This document shows, one piece after another, positions 53,559-61,549 of a DNA stretch of 64,000 nucleotides. The notes beneath the pieces are model-generated. The model had not been told where the DNA came from, did no database searches, and worked only from the letters and a program-made list of their open reading frames with translations. The translations under genes and the position numbers were made by a program. This DNA comes from Lachnospiraceae bacterium (lineage in GTDB: Bacteria > Bacillota > Clostridia > Lachnospirales > Lachnospiraceae), in contig JAAWCJ010000009.1 of the NCBI GenBank assembly GCA_022793195.1, positions 1 through 64,000 of the forward strand. The letters run 5' to 3'. Each line of letters starts with the position of its first letter. Position 1 is the first letter of the stretch.

Positions 53559-54258
53559 GTTCTTCCTCCCGAAGAGCCGCTATGATTCTCTCTTTAAATT
53601 CCCTGACATCCAGATCGGATTTATCCACTGTCTCCAGTTCCCCGTGGTTAAGCAACACAATCTCATCACAAAGGTCAAGGGCCAAATCCATAATATGCGT
53701 GGAAAATATAGTAATACGCCCTGTTTTTAGCGACCGCAGAAGCTGTTTCATTTCCTCTGCAACCACCACATCGAGAGATGTCAACGGCTCATCTAAAAGA
53801 AGAAGGTTTGGCTTTGCGATAATATTAATCAACATCTGCATCTTGTTTTTCATTCCGTGGGAATAATCCTTAAGCAGTTTGTCCCTGTCTTCCCGGTCAA
53901 TACTCATATAATCAAAATATTCGTCCAGGGATTTCGGGTTTTTGATTGTCCCTTCATGGATATCCATAAAAAATCTCAAGAATTCCCTTCCCGTCATAAA
54001 CTCAGGAACCGTCGGTGTGGAAAGGACATATCCGATATCCTCCGGTCTGGCGCCCCGGATACCCTCCTCCGTTTTAAAATAAAACTTTCCGGCATCGTTC
54101 CTGATATCCCCGTTCAGGCAATTAAATAATGTGGTTTTTCCTGCTCCATTCCTGCCCAAAAGGCCATATATTTTTCCTGAGCCAAATGTAAAATCAATAT
54201 CCCGAAGGACCTGCTTCCCATCATAGCTCTTCGATAAATGTTCAATCACAAATTCCAC
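53551..54258 (-). CDS. ABC transporter ATPase
   Basis: 235 residues. Walker A GRNGAGKTTLFN, signature YSHGMKNKMQ, Walker B LLLDEPLTSLD. It starts with GTG, preceded by GGGAGG at 8 bases. It partners the downstream permease, and both lie 20 bp downstream of the GH5 gene on the same strand, so export or immunity linked to that secreted enzyme is possible but speculative. Confidence 0.9.
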   Translation of the reverse strand: MEFVIEHLSKSYDGKQVLRDIDFTFGSGKIYGLLGRNGAGKTTLFNCLNGDIRNDAGKFYFKTEEGIRGARPEDIGYVLSTPTVPEFMTGREFLRFFMDIHEGTIKNPKSLDEYFDYMSIDREDRDKLLKDYSHGMKNKMQMLINIIAKPNLLLLDEPLTSLDVVVAEEMKQLLRSLKTGRITIFSTHIMDLALDLCDEIVLLNHGELETVDKSDLDVREFKERIIAALREEEHD

Positions 54259-54277
54259 TGGATTTGCCTCCCATCCT

Positions 54278-56284
54278 CTATCTCTTTACAGACGGCCTGG
54301 CGGTACTTCCCGGCGCCGGTCCGCCTTTGGGAACCAGCTTTACCTCGATTCCCTCCAGACGTTTGGAAAGGCCTGATGTACCTGCCATTTCCCCATTTTT
54401 AGCCCAGCCCAGCCAGCCATATGTCTGGGCATGCACCCGGTAATAAATATCGTACTTCCGCTCAGCTTCTCCTGTGAGGCAAATCCGTATCGCCTCCAGA
54501 CGCTTCGCCTGGCCGACGGTGCCGCTGGTGGCTCCATTGGAAACCCATGGCTGCCATCCGTGGCTTTGTACATGGGTCTGGTATTTAATTCCTCCGGGAA
54601 TATCCCATCTGAGCCGCATCTCAATCCCTTCCAGACGCTTCGATTTCCCTTGCGTTCCGCTCATGCCGCCGTCCCTGGCCCAATTCTGCCAGCCATAGCT
54701 TTGCACATGGGTTCGGTAATTAACCTTCCCTGAATAAGGGCTCACAAACGCCCGCGACGTAGAGACCCCTGGGTTCTTCCCTTTGGGGACAATGGCAATA
54801 TTAATTCCCTCCAGGCGTTTGCCATAGCCTTCTGTCCCGGCTTCCTCCCCGTTTTTGGCCCAACCCAGCCAGCCATAGCTCTGGGCGTGTACCCGGTAAT
54901 AAATATCATACTTATCTTTATCTGCTCCCGTCAGTTCAATGCAGATCGCTTCCAGACGTTTCGATTTCCCTTCCGTTCCGCTCGTCTGGCCTCCGTACAC
55001 CCAGTTCTGCCAGCCATAGCTTTGTACATGGGTCCGGTAACGAATTCCCAGATTTTTGTTCCCCTCCACGTTGATGCGGATTCCCTCCAGGCGCTTTGCC
55101 TGACCGGAAGTCCCTGCCATCCTCCCGTTGCTCACCGACTTTTGCCAGCCGTAGCTCTGTACATGGCAGCAGTAAGAAGCCGTGATTCCCGGCGCCAGGT
55201 TTTTTAACGTTGGATTATTGAGGCTGTCATTGTCCGTCCCGGCCTTTTTCCTGTACCAGTCCCGGATAAAATTCCCGGCCGTAGTCAGTTCCCTTGTGCT
55301 CCACCCGCTTGTCTTTCCGCTGTTATTTCTGATCAGGGAAGAACTTCTGTAATCATTACTCAGGCTCCACACACAGTAACTGACCTTGTACCGGTCACAC
55401 CGGTTCAACCATTCCGTAGCCTTTCCGGTATCCACATTGCCGTCGCCGCTCGCTTCAGAAAGGCCGAATTCCGACACAAATACCGGCAGTCCCCTGTTGA
55501 TGGCCGTACCGATCTTCTCCGTAAGCCACTGGTTATGGGCAGGCTCCGACGCGTAAAAATGGAACGAATACATAATGTTGCTGTAACCTTTGATCGGGTC
55601 GTCGGCAGGCTCATATAAGTGCCCCTGGCTTCCCAGCTGGGAATACATGGGGGTTCCCACGATAATCACTGCGTTTTTATCCTGTGCCCGGATTGCAGCG
55701 ATCACTTCCACCGCATAGCTTTTAATGTCCGGCCAGCTACAGCCATTGGGTTCATTGCAGATTTCATAAATCACATTGCTATGGCCTTTATACCTGGCGG
55801 CCATTTCTGAAAAGAAACGGATCGCCTGGGCCTTATAGGTCTGCGGGTTTCCGTCATGGAGGATGTGCCAGTCGATAATCACGTACATCCCCAGCTCCGT
55901 GGCGTAGTCCACCCCTTTTGTCACCTGATCTTTCATGGTTGCCTGGTTCCCGGTGCAATAACCGTTTTCTGAAGTATACATGGCAAGCCGGATACAGTTT
56001 GCTTTCCAGTCATCCCGCAGAGTCCTGTAGGCTTCTTTATTGTTATACTGGGAAAACCACTGGAGCCCATGGGTGCTGACCCCCCGTATCTGAAAAGGCT
56101 GACCGTACCGGTCCACAAGCTGCGTCCCGCTTACGGACAACTTTCCATGGCTGGAAACAGGAGTCGCCTCTGCTGCCTCTGCCCGTTCTATTCCTTCCGG
56201 CGAAGCCTCCAGCCCGGCCACCATGCCAAGGCCCATTGCCAAAAGCAATAACCATACCACAAAACTACGATTCCTTTTTTTCAT
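54278..56284 (-). CDS. Secreted GH5 glycoside hydrolase with six ChW repeats
   Basis: 668 residues. A signal peptide (about 1-40) and a GH5 domain (about 45-345) with acid/base E178 in ICNEPNG and nucleophile E272 in VSEFGLS. Then six 'clostridial hydrophobic with W' repeats (each H-x-Q-S/T-Y/H-G-W ... GT-x-G-x-x-KRLE-x-I). The six fall into two sets of three (Q, Q, L after the W), so the array grew by triplet duplication. It should act on extracellular beta-glucan or cellulose. No dockerin is visible. Confidence 0.9.
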   Translation of the reverse strand: MKKRNRSFVVWLLLLAMGLGMVAGLEASPEGIERAEAAEATPVSSHGKLSVSGTQLVDRYGQPFQIRGVSTHGLQWFSQYNNKEAYRTLRDDWKANCIRLAMYTSENGYCTGNQATMKDQVTKGVDYATELGMYVIIDWHILHDGNPQTYKAQAIRFFSEMAARYKGHSNVIYEICNEPNGCSWPDIKSYAVEVIAAIRAQDKNAVIIVGTPMYSQLGSQGHLYEPADDPIKGYSNIMYSFHFYASEPAHNQWLTEKIGTAINRGLPVFVSEFGLSEASGDGNVDTGKATEWLNRCDRYKVSYCVWSLSNDYRSSSLIRNNSGKTSGWSTRELTTAGNFIRDWYRKKAGTDNDSLNNPTLKNLAPGITASYCCHVQSYGWQKSVSNGRMAGTSGQAKRLEGIRINVEGNKNLGIRYRTHVQSYGWQNWVYGGQTSGTEGKSKRLEAICIELTGADKDKYDIYYRVHAQSYGWLGWAKNGEEAGTEGYGKRLEGINIAIVPKGKNPGVSTSRAFVSPYSGKVNYRTHVQSYGWQNWARDGGMSGTQGKSKRLEGIEMRLRWDIPGGIKYQTHVQSHGWQPWVSNGATSGTVGQAKRLEAIRICLTGEAERKYDIYYRVHAQTYGWLGWAKNGEMAGTSGLSKRLEGIEVKLVPKGGPAPGSTARPSVKR

Positions 56285-56372
56285 ACCTCATCCCCACCTT
56301 TATAAATGATGCTTTTCTATAATATTTTTATTATAGCAATTATTTTTCGGAACCGCTATTCTTTTTTATCCA

Positions 56373-56402
56373 TTGTACACCATTCCCCCCCTGTGCTATA
56401 AT
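56373..56402 (+). promoter_or_regulatory. Promoter of toxin mRNA
   Basis: TTGTAC (56373-56378), 18-bp spacer, TATAAT (56397-56402). Confidence 0.6.
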
Positions 56403-56493
56403 GACGGTATGGGAAACCAGGGAGCCAGGCGGCTTACCCTCCTTTTCGGAGGGCTGTCAACCCCTCCAGACCGAAACAGAAGGAGGGATGTCG

Positions 56494-56583
56494 ATGATTA
56501 CATACCAGGATTTTTTCTTGTTCTGTACCTTCATTGTCACCCTAATCAGCCTGATCTTACAGGCCTTAAGGGAAAAGAAATAG
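56494..56583 (+). CDS. Type I holin-like toxin, 29 residues
   Basis: MITYQDFFLFCTFIVTLIS, then LILQALREKK: one hydrophobic helix with a basic end, matching the putative holin-like toxin family. AAGGAGGG lies 7 bases before the ATG. Upstream CCCTCC can pair with GGAGGG at 56451 or with the ribosome site, which would occlude it as in other type I toxins. An opposing promoter downstream could make an antisense RNA. Confidence 0.75.
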   Translation: MITYQDFFLFCTFIVTLISLILQALREKK

Positions 56584-56669
56584 CCGCCAACTACTGCCAA
56601 TAGCTGACGGCTGATACAAAGTGTTAGTTTAAACTGCTTGAGGGTAGGCCGCTTCTCTGGCTTTCCCTT
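56584..56669 (-). ncRNA. Candidate antitoxin antisense RNA
   Basis: A minus-strand promoter, TTGAAA (56704-56699), 17-bp spacer, TATGAT (56681-56676), reads toward the toxin gene. The transcript would overlap the 3' end of the toxin mRNA, where a GCCG...CGGC imperfect stem (56582-56611) could end both RNAs. The end point is a guess. Confidence 0.45.
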
Positions 56670-56782
56670 TTATTTATCATAACACACCATTATTTTCATT
56701 TCAATCTTTTTATCTGCAGAAATCTCAGATTAAACCCATCCTGTTTTCCGGATGCTCTCACTAATCACAAAAGCCCCGGCTT

Positions 56783-57550
56783 TTAAGTACAATATTTTAC
56801 TGTGAGAATCGCAATCCCCAGCACCACAAGAACCACCCCCGTCGCCCTGTTTAAAGTGGCGGCGCTGGCTTTATTGGCAAATTTCGCGGCAATCCTGGCC
56901 CAAAGCAGAGTAGAACCAACACAAAAAAGCAGACACCAAAAGTCCGGCATGCCGCCGATGGCAAAATGGCTGGCTGCCCCTGTAAAAGCAGTAAATGCCA
57001 TGATAAACACACTGGTCCCAACTGCTGTTTTCAGCTCATATCCCAGTACACCGGTCAGTAAAAGTAACATCATCATTCCGCCGCCGGCCCCGATAAAGCC
57101 GCAGATAAATCCGACGATGGAACCACTGATTGCCGACTGAATAATCCGTTTTTTCCCGCTGACTTTATTCATGGCTTCTTTTGTGGTCATAACCGGTTTT
57201 ACAATAAATTTAATTCCCAGAAGCAGTGTCATAAATACAGAGAAACTTCCCATCGTCGTATTTGGCACCAAACTCGCCACAAAGCTTCCAACCAGGGTAA
57301 ATGCCAATACGGCCGCCATCATAACCAGCCCGTTACGTATATCCAGGTTTTTGTTTTTTCCATACGTATAGGCGCTGACAGCGCTGGCCAAAACGTCGCT
57401 TGCCAGCGCGATTCCTACGGCTTCATAAGCCGGAACCCCCAAAAAAGTGATTAGCATTGGGCTAATCACCGCCGCAGCACTCATACCCGCAAACCCTGTG
57501 CCAAGCCCCGCCCCGATTCCTGCCACAAAACAAATAAAAAATCGAAACAT
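56783..57550 (-). CDS. TauE/SafE-family membrane exporter
   Basis: 255 residues with about eight membrane helices and the two short glycine-rich repeats of the family (GAGLGTGFAGMSAA near the start and GFICGFIGAGGGMM in the middle). Members move sulfite, sulfoacetate or other small anions. It is co-transcribed with the MarR regulator (TAATG overlap), and the sulfur genes downstream make a sulfur-anion role plausible. Confidence 0.85.
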   Translation of the reverse strand: MFRFFICFVAGIGAGLGTGFAGMSAAAVISPMLITFLGVPAYEAVGIALASDVLASAVSAYTYGKNKNLDIRNGLVMMAAVLAFTLVGSFVASLVPNTTMGSFSVFMTLLLGIKFIVKPVMTTKEAMNKVSGKKRIIQSAISGSIVGFICGFIGAGGGMMMLLLLTGVLGYELKTAVGTSVFIMAFTAFTGAASHFAIGGMPDFWCLLFCVGSTLLWARIAAKFANKASAATLNRATGVVLVVLGIAILTVKYCT

Positions 57551-57993
57551 TATTCCATATCCTCCTTCAGGTAAGTATTCAAATTCTCCAGAATCCGCTC
57601 ATTGTACTTCCTCATTATTCCAATCTCCTCTCTGGAAAACCCTTTCAGCATAATCTGAAGAAACTTCTCCTGTGCTCCCTGCCCGTCGCGGATGATTTCC
57701 TCAGCCTTTTTGCAGACTTTCAGATGGGCTGTTTTTCTGTTTCTGTTTTCGTATTCTTTCCTTATATATCCATGTCCTTCCAGTTCCTTAACGGAAACAG
57801 ATACCTGCGACTTTGACAGATATCTGATTTCAACCATGTCTGCCGCTGTATCAAACCGCGGGTTATTGGCCAGAAAAAGAAGGATATCCAACTCCATCCT
57901 GGTGATCTGATGTTTTATACAGACTGTCCCCACACATTTTGAATAAAGTGACTTAACCGCGTTTTGATGTTCCCATGGATTGATCGGAAGCAT
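57550..57993 (-). CDS. MarR-family regulator
   Basis: 147 residues. The winged helix contains DMVEIRYLSKSQVSVSVKELEGHG, then a wing RKEYENRNRKTAHLKV. It probably controls the exporter it overlaps, and is divergent from the LysR gene at 58193. GGAGG precedes the ATG. The ligand is unknown. Confidence 0.87.
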   Translation of the reverse strand: MLPINPWEHQNAVKSLYSKCVGTVCIKHQITRMELDILLFLANNPRFDTAADMVEIRYLSKSQVSVSVKELEGHGYIRKEYENRNRKTAHLKVCKKAEEIIRDGQGAQEKFLQIMLKGFSREEIGIMRKYNERILENLNTYLKEDME

Positions 57994-58192
57994 AATTCCT
58001 CCTTGTTTTGTTCTTTTTAGAACTATTTTACTGTAAAAAAATTTTTTGTCAACACAAATCTGCCTTGCCCTTTATTTTTATAATAATTTATACCGTTGCC
58101 CGGTTTGAATCGCAAATGCTTATATTGAATATTTATCTCTGCTTTACAAGCATATTAAAGTGTGTTATATTTCATTTAACACAGGAGGTTTT

Positions 58193-59068
58193 ATGGAACT
58201 GCGAATATTACAATATTTTCTGGCTGTCACCAGAGAACAGAGTATCCTGGGCGCTGCCGAATCCTTACATCTGTCACAGCCGACGCTATCCAGGCAGCTT
58301 CGTAATATGGAAGAAGAACTGGGTAAACAGCTTTTTATCCGAAGCAACCGGAAAATTACATTGACTGAAGAAGGGATGATTCTCCGAAAACGGGCCGAAG
58401 AGATTTTAGAAATGGTACGGAAAACTGAACAGGAAATTTCCCTGTCCGCTGAATTTGTTGCCGGTGATGTGACTGTGGGTGCAGGTGAAACCGATAACCT
58501 CCGTTTTCTCGCCAGGGTTGTAAAATCATTGCAGAAGGAATATCCCATGATCCACTACCATGTAGTCAGTGGAGACCGCTCTGCTGTCACAGAAGAACTG
58601 GACAGCGGCCTCATTGACTTTGGCATTATCTACGACGACCTGGATACTTCCAAATATGATTATATCAAACTTCCTTTTTCCGACAGTTTTGGCGTCCTGA
58701 TGCGGACAGATTCCTCCCTGGCGGAAAAGGAAGTTATTTCTCAGGAGGATTTGTGGGATAAGCCGTTGATTGTATCCAGGCAGAGCCTTCGTGGGAAATT
58801 TATAACCAAAATTCTTGGAAGAGATGAAAGCAGGCTGAATGTGATCGCCTCCTACAACCTGCTTTACAATGCTTCTCTCATGGTTTCGGAAGGCCTGGGC
58901 TACGCCGTCTGTTTTGATAAAATCATCAATACCAGAGGAACAAACCTTTGCTTCCGCCCTCTTTCGCCTGTATATGAATCAAATGTTTACATTACCTGGA
59001 AAAAATATCAGATGCTTACCAAACCTGCCCAAAAGTTTTTATCCAAAGTGCAGGAGTTATACGGGTGA
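58193..59068 (+). CDS. LysR-family regulator
   Basis: 291 residues. Helix-turn-helix MELRILQYFLAVTREQSILG, then LHLSQPTLSRQLRNMEEELG. The effector domain (about 90-290) includes DFGIIYDDLD. It is divergent from the MarR/TauE pair and convergent with cysE, so either could be the target. AGGAGG precedes the ATG at 58193; an upstream reading has no site. Confidence 0.9.
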   Translation: MELRILQYFLAVTREQSILGAAESLHLSQPTLSRQLRNMEEELGKQLFIRSNRKITLTEEGMILRKRAEEILEMVRKTEQEISLSAEFVAGDVTVGAGETDNLRFLARVVKSLQKEYPMIHYHVVSGDRSAVTEELDSGLIDFGIIYDDLDTSKYDYIKLPFSDSFGVLMRTDSSLAEKEVISQEDLWDKPLIVSRQSLRGKFITKILGRDESRLNVIASYNLLYNASLMVSEGLGYAVCFDKIINTRGTNLCFRPLSPVYESNVYITWKKYQMLTKPAQKFLSKVQELYG

Positions 59069-59080
59069 GCCACTTGCCGC

Positions 59081-59095
59081 AAATATCTGATATTT
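59081..59095. terminator. Small hairpin between convergent lysR and cysE
   Basis: AAATATC-T-GATATTT, the tip of the family A terminus without the GC-rich base. Too short to be a strong terminator. Confidence 0.3.
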
Positions 59096-60049
59096 TCAAA
59101 TCATATAATACCATTCTTCGCTCTGTTTAAGTTCCTGAACCTGCAAAGTTTCTTTTGGATTCTGCCTGAATTTTAATTCCGGGTTTTTTATGTTGACCTT
59201 TGTGTCATCCGGAATGGATGATGTAATGAAAACATTACTGCCGATGACTGAATTTTTTCCAATCACAGTCTCCCCGCCCAAAATGGAAGCTCCCGCATAG
59301 ATGGTGACATTGTCCCTGATGGTAGGATGTCTCTTCATGCCTCGCATTTTTTGCCCGTCTCTGGTGGACAAGGCTCCTATGGTGACGCCCTGGTAGATTT
59401 TCACATGATCGCCGATCACGGATGTTTCGCCAACCACAATTCCGGTTCCATGATCAATAAAGAAATAAGTTCCAATGGCGGCTCCGGGATGAATATCAAT
59501 TCCGGTGAGATTGTGGGCGTATTCTGTCATAATCCGTGGAATCAAAGGCACCTCCAAAAGAAATAATTCGTGAGCCAGGCGGTATACTGTGATGGCATAT
59601 AATCCCGGATACGACATAATGATCTCTTCCTTGCATTTTGCCGCGGGATCTCCCCAGAAGGCCGCCTGCACATCTGTTTCCAATACTTCCCGCACGGAAG
59701 GAATACGGCTGAAAAATGCTGTGGATATCCGCTGAGACCTTTCTTCTGCCTCCCGTTCTCCAAAACCTTCCGATGAAAACTGCAGCGCCAGCCCAATCTG
59801 CTTATTCAGGTGATATATGGTGTCTTCTACTTTTACCGACAGTTTATGGTCAATACTGTAAATTTTATAAGTTTTATCGAAATAATACCCCGGATATACA
59901 ATCTGCAAAAGTCCGTTTATGACCTTTATGATCTCCTGCTTATCCGGCTGTCTGAAAATATCAATTTTATCTATGGCCCTTTCTTTTTGGTAGTCCCTCA
60001 GAATATCCTCTACAATGTTCTGGATTTTCGCTTCGATTATTTTTCCCAT
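59096..60049 (-). CDS. cysE: Serine O-acetyltransferase (EpsC type)
   Basis: 317 residues. The left-handed beta-helix begins near GIDIHPGAAIGTYFFIDHG, followed by VVGETSVIGDHVKIYQGVTI and PTIRDNVTIYAGASILGG. The ~120-residue N-terminal extension marks the EpsC/plant-like subgroup. It makes O-acetylserine for CysK. GGAGA precedes the ATG, and the cysK stop is 12 bases upstream. Confidence 0.92.
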   Translation of the reverse strand: MGKIIEAKIQNIVEDILRDYQKERAIDKIDIFRQPDKQEIIKVINGLLQIVYPGYYFDKTYKIYSIDHKLSVKVEDTIYHLNKQIGLALQFSSEGFGEREAEERSQRISTAFFSRIPSVREVLETDVQAAFWGDPAAKCKEEIIMSYPGLYAITVYRLAHELFLLEVPLIPRIMTEYAHNLTGIDIHPGAAIGTYFFIDHGTGIVVGETSVIGDHVKIYQGVTIGALSTRDGQKMRGMKRHPTIRDNVTIYAGASILGGETVIGKNSVIGSNVFITSSIPDDTKVNIKNPELKFRQNPKETLQVQELKQSEEWYYMI

Positions 60050-60061
60050 TGAAATCTCCTG

Positions 60062-60997
60062 TCATGATTCTGTAAATAGTGGCGTGGAATAGTATCTGTC
60101 TCCGTGATCCGGCAATAAAGCGACGATCATTTTCCCTTTGTTTTCCGGCCTTTTGGCCAACTCAATGGCTCCATGAAGCGCTGCCCCGGAAGAAATCCCC
60201 ACCAGGATTCCTTCCTTTTTAGCAAGGAGTTTCGCCGCTTCAAAGGCCGCCTGGTCTTCTGCCCGGAATATTTCATCGTATACGGATGTATTTAAAACCT
60301 CGGGAATAAATCCTGCCCCGATTCCCTGAAGCTTGTGGGTTCCTGCCTTTCCCCCGGAAAGAACCGGAGACGCCGCCGGTTCCAGTGCCACCACCTGGAT
60401 ACCTGGATTCTGTCCCTTCAGGTATTCTCCTGTTCCGGTAAGGGTTCCGCCTGTACCCACACCAGCGATAAAAATATCTACTTTCCCTTCCGTATCCCTC
60501 CAGATCTCCGGCCCTGTGGTGGCCCTGTGAATGGCGGAATTAGCCGGATTTACAAACTGTCCCGGAATAAAGCTGCCCGGGATTTCTTTCACCAACTCCT
60601 CCGCTTTTGTGATGGCTCCCTCCATCCCTCTTGCCCCCTCTGTCAGCACCACCTCTGCTCCATATGCTTTCAGAATATTTCTGCGCTCAATACTCATTGT
60701 TTCCGGCATCGTCAGAATAAGCCGGTATCCTTTTGCAGCCGCTATGGAAGCCAGGCCGATTCCGGTATTTCCTGATGTGGGTTCGATGAGCACAGCGCCT
60801 TCCTTCAAAATACCTTTTTCCTCCGCATCCTCGATCATCGCTTTTGCTACTCTGTCCTTTACGCTTCCACCTGGATTAAAATATTCCAGTTTCACCAAAA
60901 TAGTCGCTTCCAGATTCAGCTCTCTTTCAATATTTACTACCTCAACTAACGGCGTATTCCCAATCAGTCCCAGTGTCCCTTTATAATAATTTGCCAT
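60062..60997 (-). CDS. cysK: Cysteine synthase (O-acetylserine sulfhydrylase)
   Basis: 311 residues. [15 protein letters not shown] contains the PLP lysine K47, then [11 protein letters not shown] and the GTGGTLTG phosphate loop. It forms cysteine from O-acetylserine and sulfide. The ATG at 60997 follows AAGGAG at 9 bases. First of a two-gene operon with cysE. A cysteine-rich leader ORF, terminator and promoter lie immediately upstream. Confidence 0.95.
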   Translation of the reverse strand: MANYYKGTLGLIGNTPLVEVVNIERELNLEATILVKLEYFNPGGSVKDRVAKAMIEDAEEKGILKEGAVLIEPTSGNTGIGLASIAAAKGYRLILTMPETMSIERRNILKAYGAEVVLTEGARGMEGAITKAEELVKEIPGSFIPGQFVNPANSAIHRATTGPEIWRDTEGKVDIFIAGVGTGGTLTGTGEYLKGQNPGIQVVALEPAASPVLSGGKAGTHKLQGIGAGFIPEVLNTSVYDEIFRAEDQAAFEAAKLLAKKEGILVGISSGAALHGAIELAKRPENKGKMIVALLPDHGDRYYSTPLFTES

Positions 60998-61063
60998 TTT
61001 CTCTTTCTCCTTTCTGACCCGTGTGTATGAAATGGAATCCTGCATGGCAGTTTCCTATACGAT

Positions 61064-61095
61064 AAAAAAACCGGGGCTGGATATTCAGCTCCCGG
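61064..61095 (-). terminator. Attenuator terminator upstream of cysK
   Basis: Minus strand CCGGGAGCTG-AATATC-CAGCCCCGG (bulged A) followed by seven T. It lies between the leader ORF stop and the cysK start. Leader bases AACCGGATAT (61175-61166) can pair with ATATCC and GGTT of the 3' arm as an antiterminator. Confidence 0.8.
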
Positions 61096-61124
61096 ACATA
61101 CCGCTCATTGTACCGACAAAATAT

Positions 61125-61223
61125 TTAAACACAACAACACCTGTTGCAACATCCTGCCGTACAGCATATCCGGTTCAGCAACATCTGACAACAACATGTG
61201 TTTTTGCAACAGTTCTTCTTCAT
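61125..61223 (-). CDS. Cysteine-rich leader peptide of the cysK-cysE operon
   Basis: 32 codons with 12 cysteines: MKKNCCKNTCCCQMLLNRIC, then CTAGCCNRCCCV. AAAAGGAG lies 7 bases before the ATG, so it should be translated. There is a promoter just upstream and a terminator just downstream, before cysK. By analogy with trp/his leaders, stalling at Cys codons under cysteine shortage would prevent termination. The peptide need have no function of its own. Confidence 0.8.
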   Translation of the reverse strand: MKKNCCKNTCCCQMLLNRICCTAGCCNRCCCV

Positions 61224-61253
61224 GTCTTTTCTCCTTTTCTTCATCTTAAATGA

Positions 61254-61282
61254 ATCGTATCATTCTTTTCCTAGTATGTCAA
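61254..61282 (-). promoter_or_regulatory. Promoter of cys leader and cysK-cysE
   Basis: Minus-strand TTGACA (61282-61277), 17-bp spacer, TACGAT (61259-61254). Confidence 0.75.
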
Positions 61283-61293
61283 TAGGATTTAGC

Positions 61294-61544
61294 GGGGCTG
61301 TTGCAAAATAAAAAATATCCTGATATTTATATATGCCCGGCCCCCTTCCTGTCTTCGTTTTCGTCCACGTTGATTTTTGGGTTTTGTTTCGCCGCCTATT
61401 GCCGCCAGCCGCGCTTCCATAGAAGCCCGTCAGCGGGACTGGCGCCGCTAACCTCACAAAACCTGCAAAATCTGCCTATCGGCCAAACACGAAGACAGGA
61501 AGGGGGCCGGGCACATACAAATTCTGATATTTTGCGACAGCCCC
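61294..61544 (+). repeat. Hairpin family A, long copy 4
   Basis: Begins GGGGCTGTTGCAAAATA and ends ATTTTGCGACAGCCCC. The arms TGCCCGGCCCCCTTCCTGTC (61334-61353, 25 bp in all) and their complement (61489-61513) are perfect. The core matches copies 1-3. It is 6 bases from the LysR stop. Confidence 0.85.
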
Positions 61545-61549
61545 TTCTA

